DNA from: Saccoglossus kowalevskii
Lineage: Eukaryota; Hemichordata; Enteropneusta; Harrimaniidae
DNA: 23,893 bases
Assembly: GCF_000003605.2 (NCBI RefSeq)
Contig: NW_003140811.1
Location: 1,830,034-1,853,926 of the forward strand
Direction of reading: 5' to 3'
The notes beneath the pieces were generated by a model. It worked only from the letters and a program-made list of their open reading frames with translations, did no database searches and had not been told where the DNA came from. Shown piece by piece: positions 8,959 to 18,967 of the stretch (position 1 is the stretch's first letter; each line of letters begins with the position of its first letter). A program made the translations under genes and the position numbers.

Positions 8959-10462
8959 CTATTCACCTTGTTTAACAAGTGGTTAATCGGCGCGTTATGA
9001 TGCCGTTTATAGTCATAGATCTACAAACTACCAGTATAAAATAATTATTTCCAACGTTTTTATTAACATGTCAGTAGTACATGTGTTTTTTTTTAATTTC
9101 TGCCCGTTCATATCAGCGGTTTGTGCAATTGCAATGTCATGGAAGTATCAGGTAGTAACGGCATATAAATAAGTAAGTCTAAGCAGGCAGAATGTGTGGG
9201 CATGGCGTAATGAAGACTTGTTTTATACTGTAAACGAATATTATAATGTTTTCAAATTACGTCACTTAGTCACGTGACTTTGGGCAAGGGACGCCGGAAC
9301 CAGCGAAATTGCTACATAGCTATTTTGTCTCACCACTTCTAGAGGGCGCTCTGCATTTCTTTTCACAGAACATTTGTCTAAAATGTGTACAGGGAGCATA
9401 GCAATTCGACAAACTAATGGAGGAGAGAAGGAAATTTAAACAACTTTACATGTAATGTGCTGGAGATACCTGTTTTGCGGGAGGGGAAATTTTGATAGAG
9501 AACCAAAATGTTTATAACAAATTCAAATAATGATAAAAAAATACGAGTCATGGTTTTGACAAATTTGCTCGCTTGTGTATTACTCGCCAGACACCGGTTC
9601 TACTTTTTGTAGTAACTGCTCAACTTGACAAAACCACACTGCCCAGAAAATATATCCATGTGCTATGGAAATTCTTCCTTTATTTGACCATTTTTTTTTA
9701 CAATGATTTTGGGAAATACCTTGTAAAACTACATTAGCATGTATCCATGCTCGGACGTCCAGAACAAAAAATACTCGTTTTAAATATTTTTGTCAAGATC
9801 AAAACGACCCAACTACGTACCAATGAACGCTTGGTGGCGCCCTTCAATAAATAAATTGACGATCACGCAAATACAGCGATTCTTGATACGCACCTGCTGT
9901 CAGAATTTTCTTTCAAGCCGCACATGCTATATAAATAACAAGCAGAAATCACGCCAGTGTGCGGTACAGAATTAATACGTTTATTAAGCTAGTAGTGATT
10001 TATATACACAACGGGATGATGCTAAGAGAAATATTACTACATGTAGTTACATTAATACATGTCATAATAAAACGGCATACAATTATAAGACAAACTAGAC
10101 TATACGCTCATCAAAATTACAATAATGCGTGAAGCATACTCGTTATAAATACAAGCAGTAAATTAAAAACTGGCATTATAAGTTGTTAATACAACCGGTT
10201 AGACCTAATAACACGTCACACAATGACAAGTTCAGACTGTCCTAATGTCCGGTAAGTTCAAACGTTCACTTGCTCGACACTTTTGCTTCACTCCACACAA
10301 TCCAGAATTCCACTTCACAGCCTTCCACTCAGACTGCGCTCCATGCTCCATGCGTTACGACGGCTCACCACTCACGGGTCATCTGGAAAAGGGACAAGTA
10401 CATTCCATAATACCTGCCGTTTTAAACACAACTAAAGAAACACAAGTCATTGTCAATGACAC
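8959..10462. other. Intergenic interval
   Basis: No supported gene. It contains a palindromic GTCACGTGAC E-box (9269-9278), a CTCF-like TTCTAGAGGGCGCT (9337-9350) and, from about 10170 to 10460, a C-rich, less AT-rich segment abutting the Helentron-like element. The 89-codon frame at 10245-10514 runs into that element and is not supported as a gene. Confidence 0.35.
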
Positions 10463-11802
10463 GTCCCCGTTCCGTTCATATTTGAGTGACATATACATTC
10501 AAAGCAGATCATGACCGAAATGCACCTGCATATGTACAACACATTGTGCTAAATCTGAACAAAATCCATCCATGCATGACTGAGATCCGGTTCTGGAATT
10601 GTGAAAATACGTGATTTTGATGCATTTTCGGCCTTAAAATGGCCATCATTCCGCTATTGTTAAGCAGATCATGAAACAAATGCACATATCCATTTGTGAC
10701 ATGATGTACCATGTGTGTGTGAAGTTTGAACTTGATCAATCCAGACATGTCTTGGATACGGATCCAGAACTGAATTCTTTAACAAAATGGCCGCCAGTCG
10801 GCCATTTCGAACTTGATCCGAAAAAAAAGACGTGCATCAAGGTCCTATTATGTTTAATGTATGTACCAAATTTGAATGAAANNNNNNNNNNNNNNNNNNN
10901 NNNNNNNNNNNNNNNNNNNNNNNNNNNNNNNNNNNNNNNNNNNNNNNNNNNNNNNNNNNNNNNNNNNNNNNNNNNNNNNNNNNNNNNNNNNNNNNNNNNN
11001 NNNNNNNNNNNNNNNNNNNNNNNNNNNNNNNNNNNNNNNNNNNNNNNNNNNNNNNNNNNNNNNNNNNNNNNNNNNNNNNNNNNNNNNNNNNNNNNNNNNN
11101 NNNNNNNNNNNNNNNNNNNNNNNNNNNNNNNNNNNNNNNNNNNNNNNNNNNNNNNNNNNNNNNNNNNNNNNNNNNNNNNNNNNNNNNNNNNNNNNNNNNN
11201 NNNNNNNNNNNNNNNNNNNNNNNNNNNNNNNNNNNNNNNNNNNNNNNNNNNNNNNNNNNNNNNNNNNNNNNNNNNNNNNNNNNNNNNNNNNNNNNNNNNN
11301 NNNNNNNNNNNNNNNNNNNNNNNNNNNNNNNNNNNNNNNNNNNNNNNNNNNNNNNNNNNNNNNNNNNNNNNNNNNNNNNNNNNNNNNNNNNNNNNNNNNN
11401 NNNNNNNNNNNNNNNNNNNNNNNNNNNNNNNNNNNNNNNNNNNNNNNNNNNNNNNNNNNNNNNNNNNNNNNNNNNNNNNNNNNNNNNNNNNNNNNNNNNN
11501 NNNNNNNNNNNNNNNNNNNNNNNNNNNNNNNNNNNNNNNNNNNNNNNNNNNNNNNNNNNNNNNNNNNNNNNNNNNNNNNNNNNNNNNNNNNNNNNNNNNN
11601 NNNNNNNNNNNNNNNNNNNNNNNNNNNNNNNNNNNNNNNNNNNNNNNNNNNNNNNNNNNNNNNNNNNNNNNNNNNNNNNNNNNNNNNNNNNNNNNNNNNN
11701 NNNNNNNNNNNNNNNNNNNNNNNNACGCACGACGGACGGACGGACGGACACACACAGGGCAAAACATAAGTCCCCGTTTTCGGACTGCGTCGGAACGGAG
11801 AC
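10463..11802 (+). mobile_element. Helentron/pearl-like non-autonomous element with 160-bp tandem units, interrupted by an assembly gap
   Basis: GTCCCCGTTCCG at 10463-10474 is matched in inverted orientation, 11 of 12 bases, by CGGAACGGAGAC at 11791-11802. The right end also forms a hairpin (GTCCCCGTTTTCGG...CGGAACGGAGAC, 11770-11802). Inside, GCAGATCATGA occurs at 10504 and 10664, exactly 160 bp apart, each starting a diverged unit (GAAATGCAC or AAATGCAC, CATGCAT/CATGTCT, ATCCGGTTCTGG/ATCCAGAACTG, AAAATGGCC). A third unit starts near 10824 and shares ATGTACCA with the second. A GACG-rich tract follows the gap at 11730-11750. Tandem units of about 160 bp with short inverted ends and a terminal hairpin are known from bivalve pearl and Helentron-type elements, and assignment to that group is inference. 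No transposase is visible. Confidence 0.6.
10882..11724. other. Assembly gap (843 N)
   Basis: An unbroken run of N inside the tandem-repeat core of the element above. Nothing can be read here, and open frames that cross it are artefacts. The gap position suggests further 160-bp units that the assembly could not resolve. Confidence 1.
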
Positions 11803-13299
11803 TAATAATATGGATGTATTCAATCGGGCTACCGTACCCGGTACAGTTGAATGAACTACTAAGAAACGATTAAACTGAATTCTCAACTTACAGTTTCTAT
11901 GTGCTGGCGTCTTGTCCATCTCCCTCACCAAAAGGTGGAATCTCCAAGTCTCAGGAATATCCTCAAGCTGCAAAACCAATTTGGCAGACCTCTACTCTAT
12001 ATACTTGGCTGACCTAATACAGCAAAGTCACCACTGACTCCCACCAACTCAAAGCCTGAACGCCTTGCCAGTTGATACTAAAATTACGAGTCACCACGAG
12101 TAGAATTGCAGGATTGCTCACTTCTATACAACTGATGGACAACTAACCACATCACACTGCAGAATTACCAAGCACACTGACCTACTTTGCATCGCAAAAG
12201 CAGTTCTATTCATCACTCCAGCCTACTCTTATAAACCTCCATACACCCACATGTAAGTGCATACCACCAACTTCCAATTCACATTCGCATACCAGCACAC
12301 TGCACATTAAACTATGACCTGATTCATGTACACCTGTACACTAGTTACTAAGCAACATACTAAGCACTATTAAGTATATTATGTGATGAGTTTATTCAAT
12401 TAAGTTACTTTTACAGTACTATAACCTACATACATAAATTACTAGACAATAACAAATAACATCCAATATAGTGACAATATCTAAGCGTGAAAAATATATG
12501 CCGTGTGACCGTCATTGATAACTCTATGTATGTGTCCAAGGTTGTCGTATAATATATGTAAAAGCGTTAACCCCAACATGTCAAAAGGAAACCTTTGAAG
12601 ATTAAAGGCATTCTTGTTGTTCTTAAAAAATGATGTAATAGTTTGGAAAAAGAGAAGGTTCGTTTTTACATACCATTTAACCTCGTTGCTCACCTTTAGT
12701 ATGATAAAATGGAACTTTTTTTTTGCAGTGTAGCCAATGTTCATTTATTTGGTTTAAAATTAACAAAGAAATTATAGAAAAAAAATGTGTAAAATGTTGA
12801 ATAGAAACATTGTGGCGCTCAAATTGGTAATGATTCATTTGTCATAAACGACCATTCAAAATAGGAAGGATACACCGCACGCTGGTTAAAGAGTGGAATA
12901 CTATTATCGTCAGCTGAGCCACAGCTTAGCGAAGTGAGTTTGCTTGATAGTATATCGGGAGGTGGGCACTCACAAAAGAGAATTACTCATGATGTGTCAT
13001 CCAAATTGGATCCTTTTCTCAAATATTTCTCTGACATGGGTTCACTTTATTGTGGGGAATAGGTAAGTAAGGTTTTTGGCCGAATTGGAACAAAAATTTA
13101 ATTTACATGAATGACGCCAAAATGTGACTGTACCCCTCCAAATAATAGTGTTTTCTGGACATTTTTCAAATCACAATTTCCGTAGGACATGGTCGATGAG
13201 TCGATTTTGTTTATGGTACTCCCCGGGGCTAGAGACGAACACAGACACGAATCCCGGTGGCCCGTTCATTGGAATGTCAATACGTAGTAGAAAACATGA
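11803..13299. other. Intergenic interval with a T-poor, CA-rich segment
   Basis: From about 11880 to 12350 the plus strand is rich in A and C (many CCA, CAC and ACC words), unlike the flanking AT-rich DNA, with no ORF. It could be part of an older repeat whose other part lies left of 10463, interrupted by the Helentron-like element. The rest, to 13299, has no recognised feature. Confidence 0.3.
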
Positions 13300-13434
13300 T
13301 GTTAAAACGGAGGATTCGTCACCTGCGCATGTGTCAGATGGCCATAGCGTGTCATTGTTTACTAACAAGAGTCTGCCCGTCGCTTGGGACTCAATTCCCG
13401 CGCGTGCGCAGGTGACGACCCTCCCACTTTAACA
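13300..13434 (+). mobile_element. MITE-like GC-rich inverted-repeat element, copy 2
   Basis: This 135-bp element has long imperfect terminal inverted repeats. The left end starts TGTTAAAACGGAGGATTCG and continues TCACCTGCGCATG. The right end, read on the other strand, starts TGTTAAAGTGGGAGGG and continues TCGTCACCTGCGCACG. The inner 12 to 13 bases of the arms (GTCACCTGCGCA) are identical. The body shares CAGATGGCCATAGCGTGTCA and TTGGGACTCAATTC with copy 1 at 607-761. Flanks read TGA on the left and ATCA on the right, with no clear target-site duplication. It has no coding capacity and the transposon superfamily is not determined. Confidence 0.7.
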
Positions 13435-13777
13435 ATCAACAAATCTAAAGGAATGCGTCGGTCTTGATCTCTAACTTGAACATATCCGACATAAACCATT
13501 TGTTTATTGTTCCTCAACGTGATCAAAAAGTTCTCATACGTTCCCTGGAATTTGGAACGAGTACTTTTCATATACATTACTTTCATAAAATACAATTTCA
13601 CTGCACTTACGAACTTGAAGTACATACCTCTTGGAACATATATGGATGTCAATGTTTTAGACCCCTTCGCTAAATTCGAATATTTGGAATAGCTGACACA
13701 TACAGCGCAAATAATGACATTCACTTCGTGAAATATTTGTATATTTGAAAGGAAACGACACCACGTCTGAAAAAAGT
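13435..13777. other. Short spacer between the MITE and the minisatellite
   Basis: Unremarkable sequence. Overlapping open frames on both strands (13362-13724 and 13464-13673) show no family features. Confidence 0.3.
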
Positions 13778-16697
13778 GAGCTGCTCTATTTTATATGCAG
13801 ATAGTATTCTGGTAAGTTAAGGTAAGGTAAGGCAGGGGAACTGCTCTATTTTATACGCACAGACTGTATTCTGGTAAGTTAAGGGAGCTGCTCTATATTA
13901 TATGCAGACACTATACTGGTAAGCTAAGAGAGCTGCTCTATTTTATATGCAGACAGTATTCTGGTAAAGTAAGGAAGCTGCTCTATTTTATACGCAGACA
14001 ACATTCTGGTAAGGCAAGGGAGCTACTCTATTTATATGCAGACTGTATTCTGGTAAAGTAAGGAAGCTGCTCTATTTTATATGCAGACTGTATTCTGGTA
14101 AGGTAAGGGAGCTACTCTATTTTATATGCAGACTGTATTCTGGTAATGTAAGGGAGCTGCTCCATTTTATATGCAGATAGTATTCTGGTAAGGTAAGAGA
14201 GCTACTCTATTTTATATGCAGATAATATTCTGGTAAGGCAAGGGAGCTGCTCTATTTTATATGCAGATAGTATTCTGGTAAGGTAAGGGAGCTACTCTAT
14301 TTTATATGCAGATAATATTCTGGTAAGGCAAGGGAGCTGCTCTATTTTATATGCAGATAGTATTCTGGTAAGGTAAGGGAGCTACTCTATTTTATATGCA
14401 GACAGTATTCTGGTAAAGTAAGGAAGCTGCTCTATTTTATACGCAGACAACATTCTGGTAAGGCAAGGGAGCTACTCTATTTATATGCAGACTGTATTCT
14501 GGTAAAGTAAGGAAGCTGCTCTATTTTATATGCAGATAGTATTCTGGTAAGGTAAGGGAGCTACTCTATTTTATATGCAGACTGTATTCTGGTAATGTAA
14601 GGGAGCTGCTCCATTTTATATGTAGATAGTATTCTGGTAAGGTAAGAGAGCTACTCTATTTTATATGCAGATAATATTCTGGTAAGGCAAGGGAGCTGCT
14701 CTATTTTATATGCAGATAGTATTCTGGTAAGGTAAGGGAGCTACTCTATTTTATATGCAGATAATATTCTGGTAAGGCAAGGGAGCTGCTCTATTTTATA
14801 TGCAGATAATATTCTGGTAAGGTAAGGGAGCTACTCTATTTTATATGCAGATAATATTCTGGTAAGGCAAGGAAGCTACTCTATTTTATATGCAGATAAT
14901 ATTCTGGTAAGGTAAGGAAGCTGCTCTATTTTATATGCAGATAATATTCTGGTAAGGCAAGGAAGCTACTCTATTTTATATGCAGATAGTATTCTGGTAA
15001 GGCAATGAAGCTGCTCTATTTTATATGCAGATAGTATTTTGGTAAGGCAAGGAAGCTGCTCTATTTTATACGCAGACAACATTCTGGTAAGGCAAGGGAG
15101 CTACTCTATTTTATATGCAGATAGTATTCTTGTGAGGTAAGGGAGCTTCTCTATTTTACATGCAGACTGTATTCTGGTAAGGTAAGGAAGCTGCTCTATT
15201 TATATGCAGACTTCATTCTGGTAAGGTAAGGAAGCTGCTCTATTTTATATGCAGACAGTATTCTGGTAAGGTAAGGAAGCTGCTCTATTTATATGCAGAC
15301 TTTATTCTGGTAAGGTAAGGAAGCTGCTCTATTTTATATGCAGTCAGTATTCTGGTGAGGTAAAGGAACTGCTCTATTTTATATGCAGATAGTATTTTGG
15401 TAAGGTAAGGAAGCTGCTCTATTTATATGCAGACTGTATTCTGGTAAGGTAAGGGAGCTACTCTATTTTATATGCAGATAGTATTCTGGTAAGGTAATGG
15501 AGCTACTCTATATGCAGACTGTATTCTGTTAAGGTAAGGGAGCTACTCTATTTTATATGCAGATAGTATTCTGGTAAGGTAAGAGAGCTACTCTATTTTA
15601 TATGCAGATAATATTCTGGTAAGGCAAGGGAGCTGCTCTATTTTATATGCAGATAGTATTCTGGTAAGGTAAGAGAGCTACTCTATTTTATATGCAGATA
15701 ATATTCTGGTAAGGCAAGGGAGCTGCTCTATTTTATATGCAGATAGTATTCTGGTAAGGCAAGGGAGCTACTCTATTTTATATGCAGATAGTATTCTGGT
15801 AAGGTAAGAGAGCTACTCTATTTTATATGCAGATAATATTCTGGTAAGGCAAGGGAGCTGCTCTATTTTATATGCAGATAGTATTCTGGTAAGGTAAGAG
15901 AGCTACTCTATTTTATATGCAGATAATATTCTGGTAAGGCAAGGGAGCTGCTCTATTTTATATGCAGATAGTATTCTGGTAAGGCAAGGGAGCTACTCTA
16001 TTTTATATGCAGATAATATTCTGGTAAGGCAAGGGAGCTGCTCTATTTTATATGCAGATAGTATTCTGGTAAGGTAAGAGAGCTACTCTATTTTATATGC
16101 AGATAATATTCTGGTAAGGTAAGGGAGCTACTCTATTTTATATGCAGATAGTATTCTGGTAAGGTAATGGAGCTACTCTATTTATATGCAGACTGTATTC
16201 TGTTAAGGTAAGGGAGCTACTCTATTTTATATGCAGATAGTATTCTGGTAAGGCAAGGGAGCTACTCTATTTTATATGCAGATAATATTCTGGTAAGGCA
16301 AGGGAGCTGCTCTATTTTATATGCAGATAGTATTCTGGTAAGGTAAGAGAGCTACTCTATTTTATATGCAGATAATATTCTGGTAAGGTAAGGGAGCTAC
16401 TCTATTTTATATGCAGATAGTATTTTGGTAAGGTAAGGAAGCTGCTCTATTTATATGCAGACTGTATTCTGGTAAGGTAAGCACGCTGCTCTATTTTATA
16501 TGAAGATAATATTCTGGTAAGGCAAGGGAGCTGCTCTATTGTTTATGCAGATAATATTCTGGTAAGGTAAGTGAGCTGCTCTATTTTATATGCAGATAGT
16601 ATTCTGGTAAGGTAAGGGAGCTGCTCTATTTTACATGCAGATATTATTCTGGTAAGGTAAGGAAGCTGCTCTGTTTTACATGCAGACAGTATTCTGT
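13778..16697 (+). repeat. 45-bp minisatellite, about 65 units
   Basis: The unit reads, in two pieces, AGCTGCTCTATTTTATATG then CAGATAGTATTCTGGTAAGG with a short TAAGG linker: 45 bp, with 41- to 44-bp variants lacking T bases in the TTTT or more of the block. I counted about 65 occurrences of the ATTCTGGTAAG core or its variants. Two main unit types alternate (CTGCTC with ATAGTATT, and CTACTC with ATAATATT plus GGCAAGG), giving a 90-bp higher-order period over much of 15540-16140. A ten-unit block of 449 bp is also duplicated (13952-14400 and 14401 onward). The left edge begins abruptly after AAAAAGT and the right edge decays into GAGAGCTGCC at about 16697. On the minus strand the frame encodes a 15-residue period without ATG. 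Confidence 0.97.
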
Positions 16698-16924
16698 TCA
16701 CATAAGAGAGCTGCCTTTGCATGCTGCATGCGAGCTGAAGAAAGTTAGCGTAAATACGACAGGATAAAAGTATACTCGGTGATGACGAAGGAAAGCACAA
16801 TTTATAATAAATGATAAATGGGTGTCTTCTATGTGCATCATTAGTCACACAGTATCTCTACCCGATGTGTGCAAGTGGACTAAGTTCAAAACATTGAATA
16901 CAGACACTTTTTACAAACAGGAAA
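16698..16924. other. Spacer between minisatellite and candidate 3' end of the acidic-tail gene
   Basis: It holds a decayed repeat remnant (AGAGCTGCC) and a GCATGCTGCATGC palindrome near 16720. On the minus strand a GT-rich stretch (about 16885-16918) lies just downstream of the AATAAA at 16930-16925, as expected for a poly(A) downstream element. Confidence 0.3.
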
Positions 16925-16930
16925 TTTATT
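16925..16930 (-). promoter_or_regulatory. Candidate distal polyadenylation signal of the acidic-tail gene
   Basis: TTTATT on the plus strand is AATAAA on the minus strand. A GT-rich stretch follows it on the minus strand (TGTCTGTATTCAATGTTTTG, just below 16900). It is the last such hexamer before the minisatellite. Other AATAAA sites lie nearer the stop codon (around 20790, 20760, 19546 and 17930), so the true transcript end is undetermined. Confidence 0.25.
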
Positions 16931-17877
16931 GAAAAGTTTCTACAGCTGGTAAACAAGTTTCTTACAGACAAAAAAAAACCTTCTTGTCTCAGTTAAAATA
17001 TCCACCCCTATAACAAATAAAGACAAAGATCACTTGGTAAGTTCCTAATCTGGGCAATCCATAGCTATCTCCAAAACATGCAACATCATGCACAGTATAT
17101 ATATAGAACTATATAAACCCTACCCAACCCTTATTTGGCACAATTTAGTCAACTGTACAATAAATAATTAAACAATTTTAGGAATTACTAGATAAACTCT
17201 AAGGCCAAGAAAAAATAATTCTTGTCAATTTAACACCCATGGCTGGGAATATTATTTTGAAATTGTCCTTAAATTTGGGTTTTTCATGAAAAGTAAATTT
17301 TTCTAAAACAAAAATACTAAAAAAGAGCCGTGACAAGAATTATGAATATTGTTTTCTGGTCCTTATGTGTATGTAAACTATCACAAAAATTTAAAAATAT
17401 ACATTCTGATTTTGAGCAAGGTTCAAAGGCATAAGTGACCAAAAATACAGTACAGTACACAGGATTATAATCACACTCGTCTAGAATGTTGATTTACATG
17501 CAGAGAGCATGTGAGTTGAACATTAAACAGAATGTCTCTCATTCTCAAGAAATACAATCTGTAGTCACGGCAATAACTGGAATCTCATAATGTGAAGTGA
17601 ATGCTGAAATAATCTTAGTTGTTCATGCAAGTGAGTTGAATCTGAAAAAAATAAATACCTAGTTCTAAAGATAACACTATTTTACTAATGTAGCCGTGCA
17701 TGTTATAAGGAAACCATGTTTTACTCAAATTGATGAATTATACTTTACAATTGAGTAAAATAAACTAATAAAGAGACGGAAAAAGCTGTACAAATTCCTG
17801 AGGAAAAACAACTTTTTGAAATATGAATTTTGACAAATTTTCAATTCAAAATGAGCATCAGAGTAAGGTTAAATGAT

Positions 17878-17897
17878 GGGGGGGGGGGGGGGGGGGT
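17878..17897 (+). repeat. G20 homopolymer
   Basis: Twenty consecutive G on the plus strand (C20 on the minus strand), flanked by GAT and TTAACC. Such tracts can form quadruplex-type structures and are prone to slippage and sequencing error, so the exact length is uncertain. Confidence 0.95.
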
Positions 17898-18813
17898 TAA
17901 CCATGGGAACAAGTTTGGGTAATCTCACTTTTTATTTGCATCGTGTCATTTACACAACAGAATGTGTTACTCAGAAAAATACCAAGATAGTGTTATGCTT
18001 CTAAATTTGAAAATTCATGGTTGTTCAGCGGGATGTGACAACCATTACGAGAAACTAGTTGACCCCATGATATGTAGTTGTGCAATAATTTTTTAGTGTT
18101 TAATTCATTTAAACCAACTTTTTCATCCGATTATATAAACCTGAATAATTAATGGCGGGTACAACATCAATCAGTCATGTCAGGATCTGACTTCAAAAAA
18201 ATGTTTTTTAATAAAATGGAGATACGATAACACTACATAGGACCATGTTATATTTTTGAATTTCTGTATTATTTTCATAGTTGTCCCAATTGGCAAGCAG
18301 TTTTGATATTTGGTTGCCCCATCCAAAAAAAACAAAACTATTTTTTAGCAGTATCCATCAATATGCATATATATCAAACACTCACGGTCAAGTATCGGCT
18401 GAAAGCTGTGCGTGAATTTGGACAATCAGAGTTTGAGAAATTGAACTTCAACTTTCCAGGCATGTGTGAAACGGCTTCACATTAGGAGATACAACACAGT
18501 GGATTTATGTGTGCTTGCCAGTGTCTATTAGAATTGTACATGAAGCCCAAGAACATTTCTGCACTATTTCACTCAATTATACAAGCCTATAGAAAAAACA
18601 AACAAATGGGTTTCACTAAAGTGACCAACCATGGACAAAGATTTTGTCACATGTTATCAAAAAAACCTGTTTGATGCCGTAAAATGATGTTTTTTTTTTT
18701 TTTTTTTAATGGACATTTTATATTTTAGTGTATTTTTAGTTTTTTTTGATGGCTTAGATTCAATGTAAAATGGCAGCATAAATTACATATATCTTGAAAA
18801 TAATCATTTCCAA

Positions 18814-18967
18814 ACTGACGATTCACCGAACACCTAAAAAAGTGAGGGATTTCATAACTGCTGAATCATCAGACATTGAAAAATCAATGGTGATTTCACA
18901 ACTGCAGATTCATTGAACACTGAAAATAGTGGATGATTTTATAACTGTTGATTCAACTGATACTGGA
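18814..18967 (+). repeat. Degenerate 43-44-bp tandem repeat, about 3.5 units
   Basis: Units begin at 18814, 18857, 18901 and 18944, each with ACTG followed by a GATTCA/GAATCA word, then GAACAC or GACATT, a GAAAA/TAAAA word and a final GATTTCATA/GATTTTATA. Spacings are 43, 44 and 43 bp, and the fourth unit is partial. It is unrelated in sequence to the 45-bp minisatellite. Confidence 0.75.

Noticed and set aside
10671..11979. Several long open frames on both strands crossing 10882-11724
   Set aside because: They consist almost entirely of N translated as X across the assembly gap and are not genes.
13778..16697. CRISPR array
   Set aside because: Units are head-to-tail 45-bp repeats with no unique spacers between them, in a eukaryotic context. 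It is a minisatellite.
16543..16848. 101-codon minus-strand frame with a repeated 15-residue motif as a candidate protein
   Set aside because: It is translation of minisatellite units entered from unique flank and terminated by a variant unit, with no independent coding evidence. It is kept only as a low-interest observation.
18690..18707. T18 run as the poly(A) tail of a minus-strand retroposed copy
   Set aside because: No target-site duplication or recognisable retroposed body next to it. A simple homopolymer is sufficient explanation.
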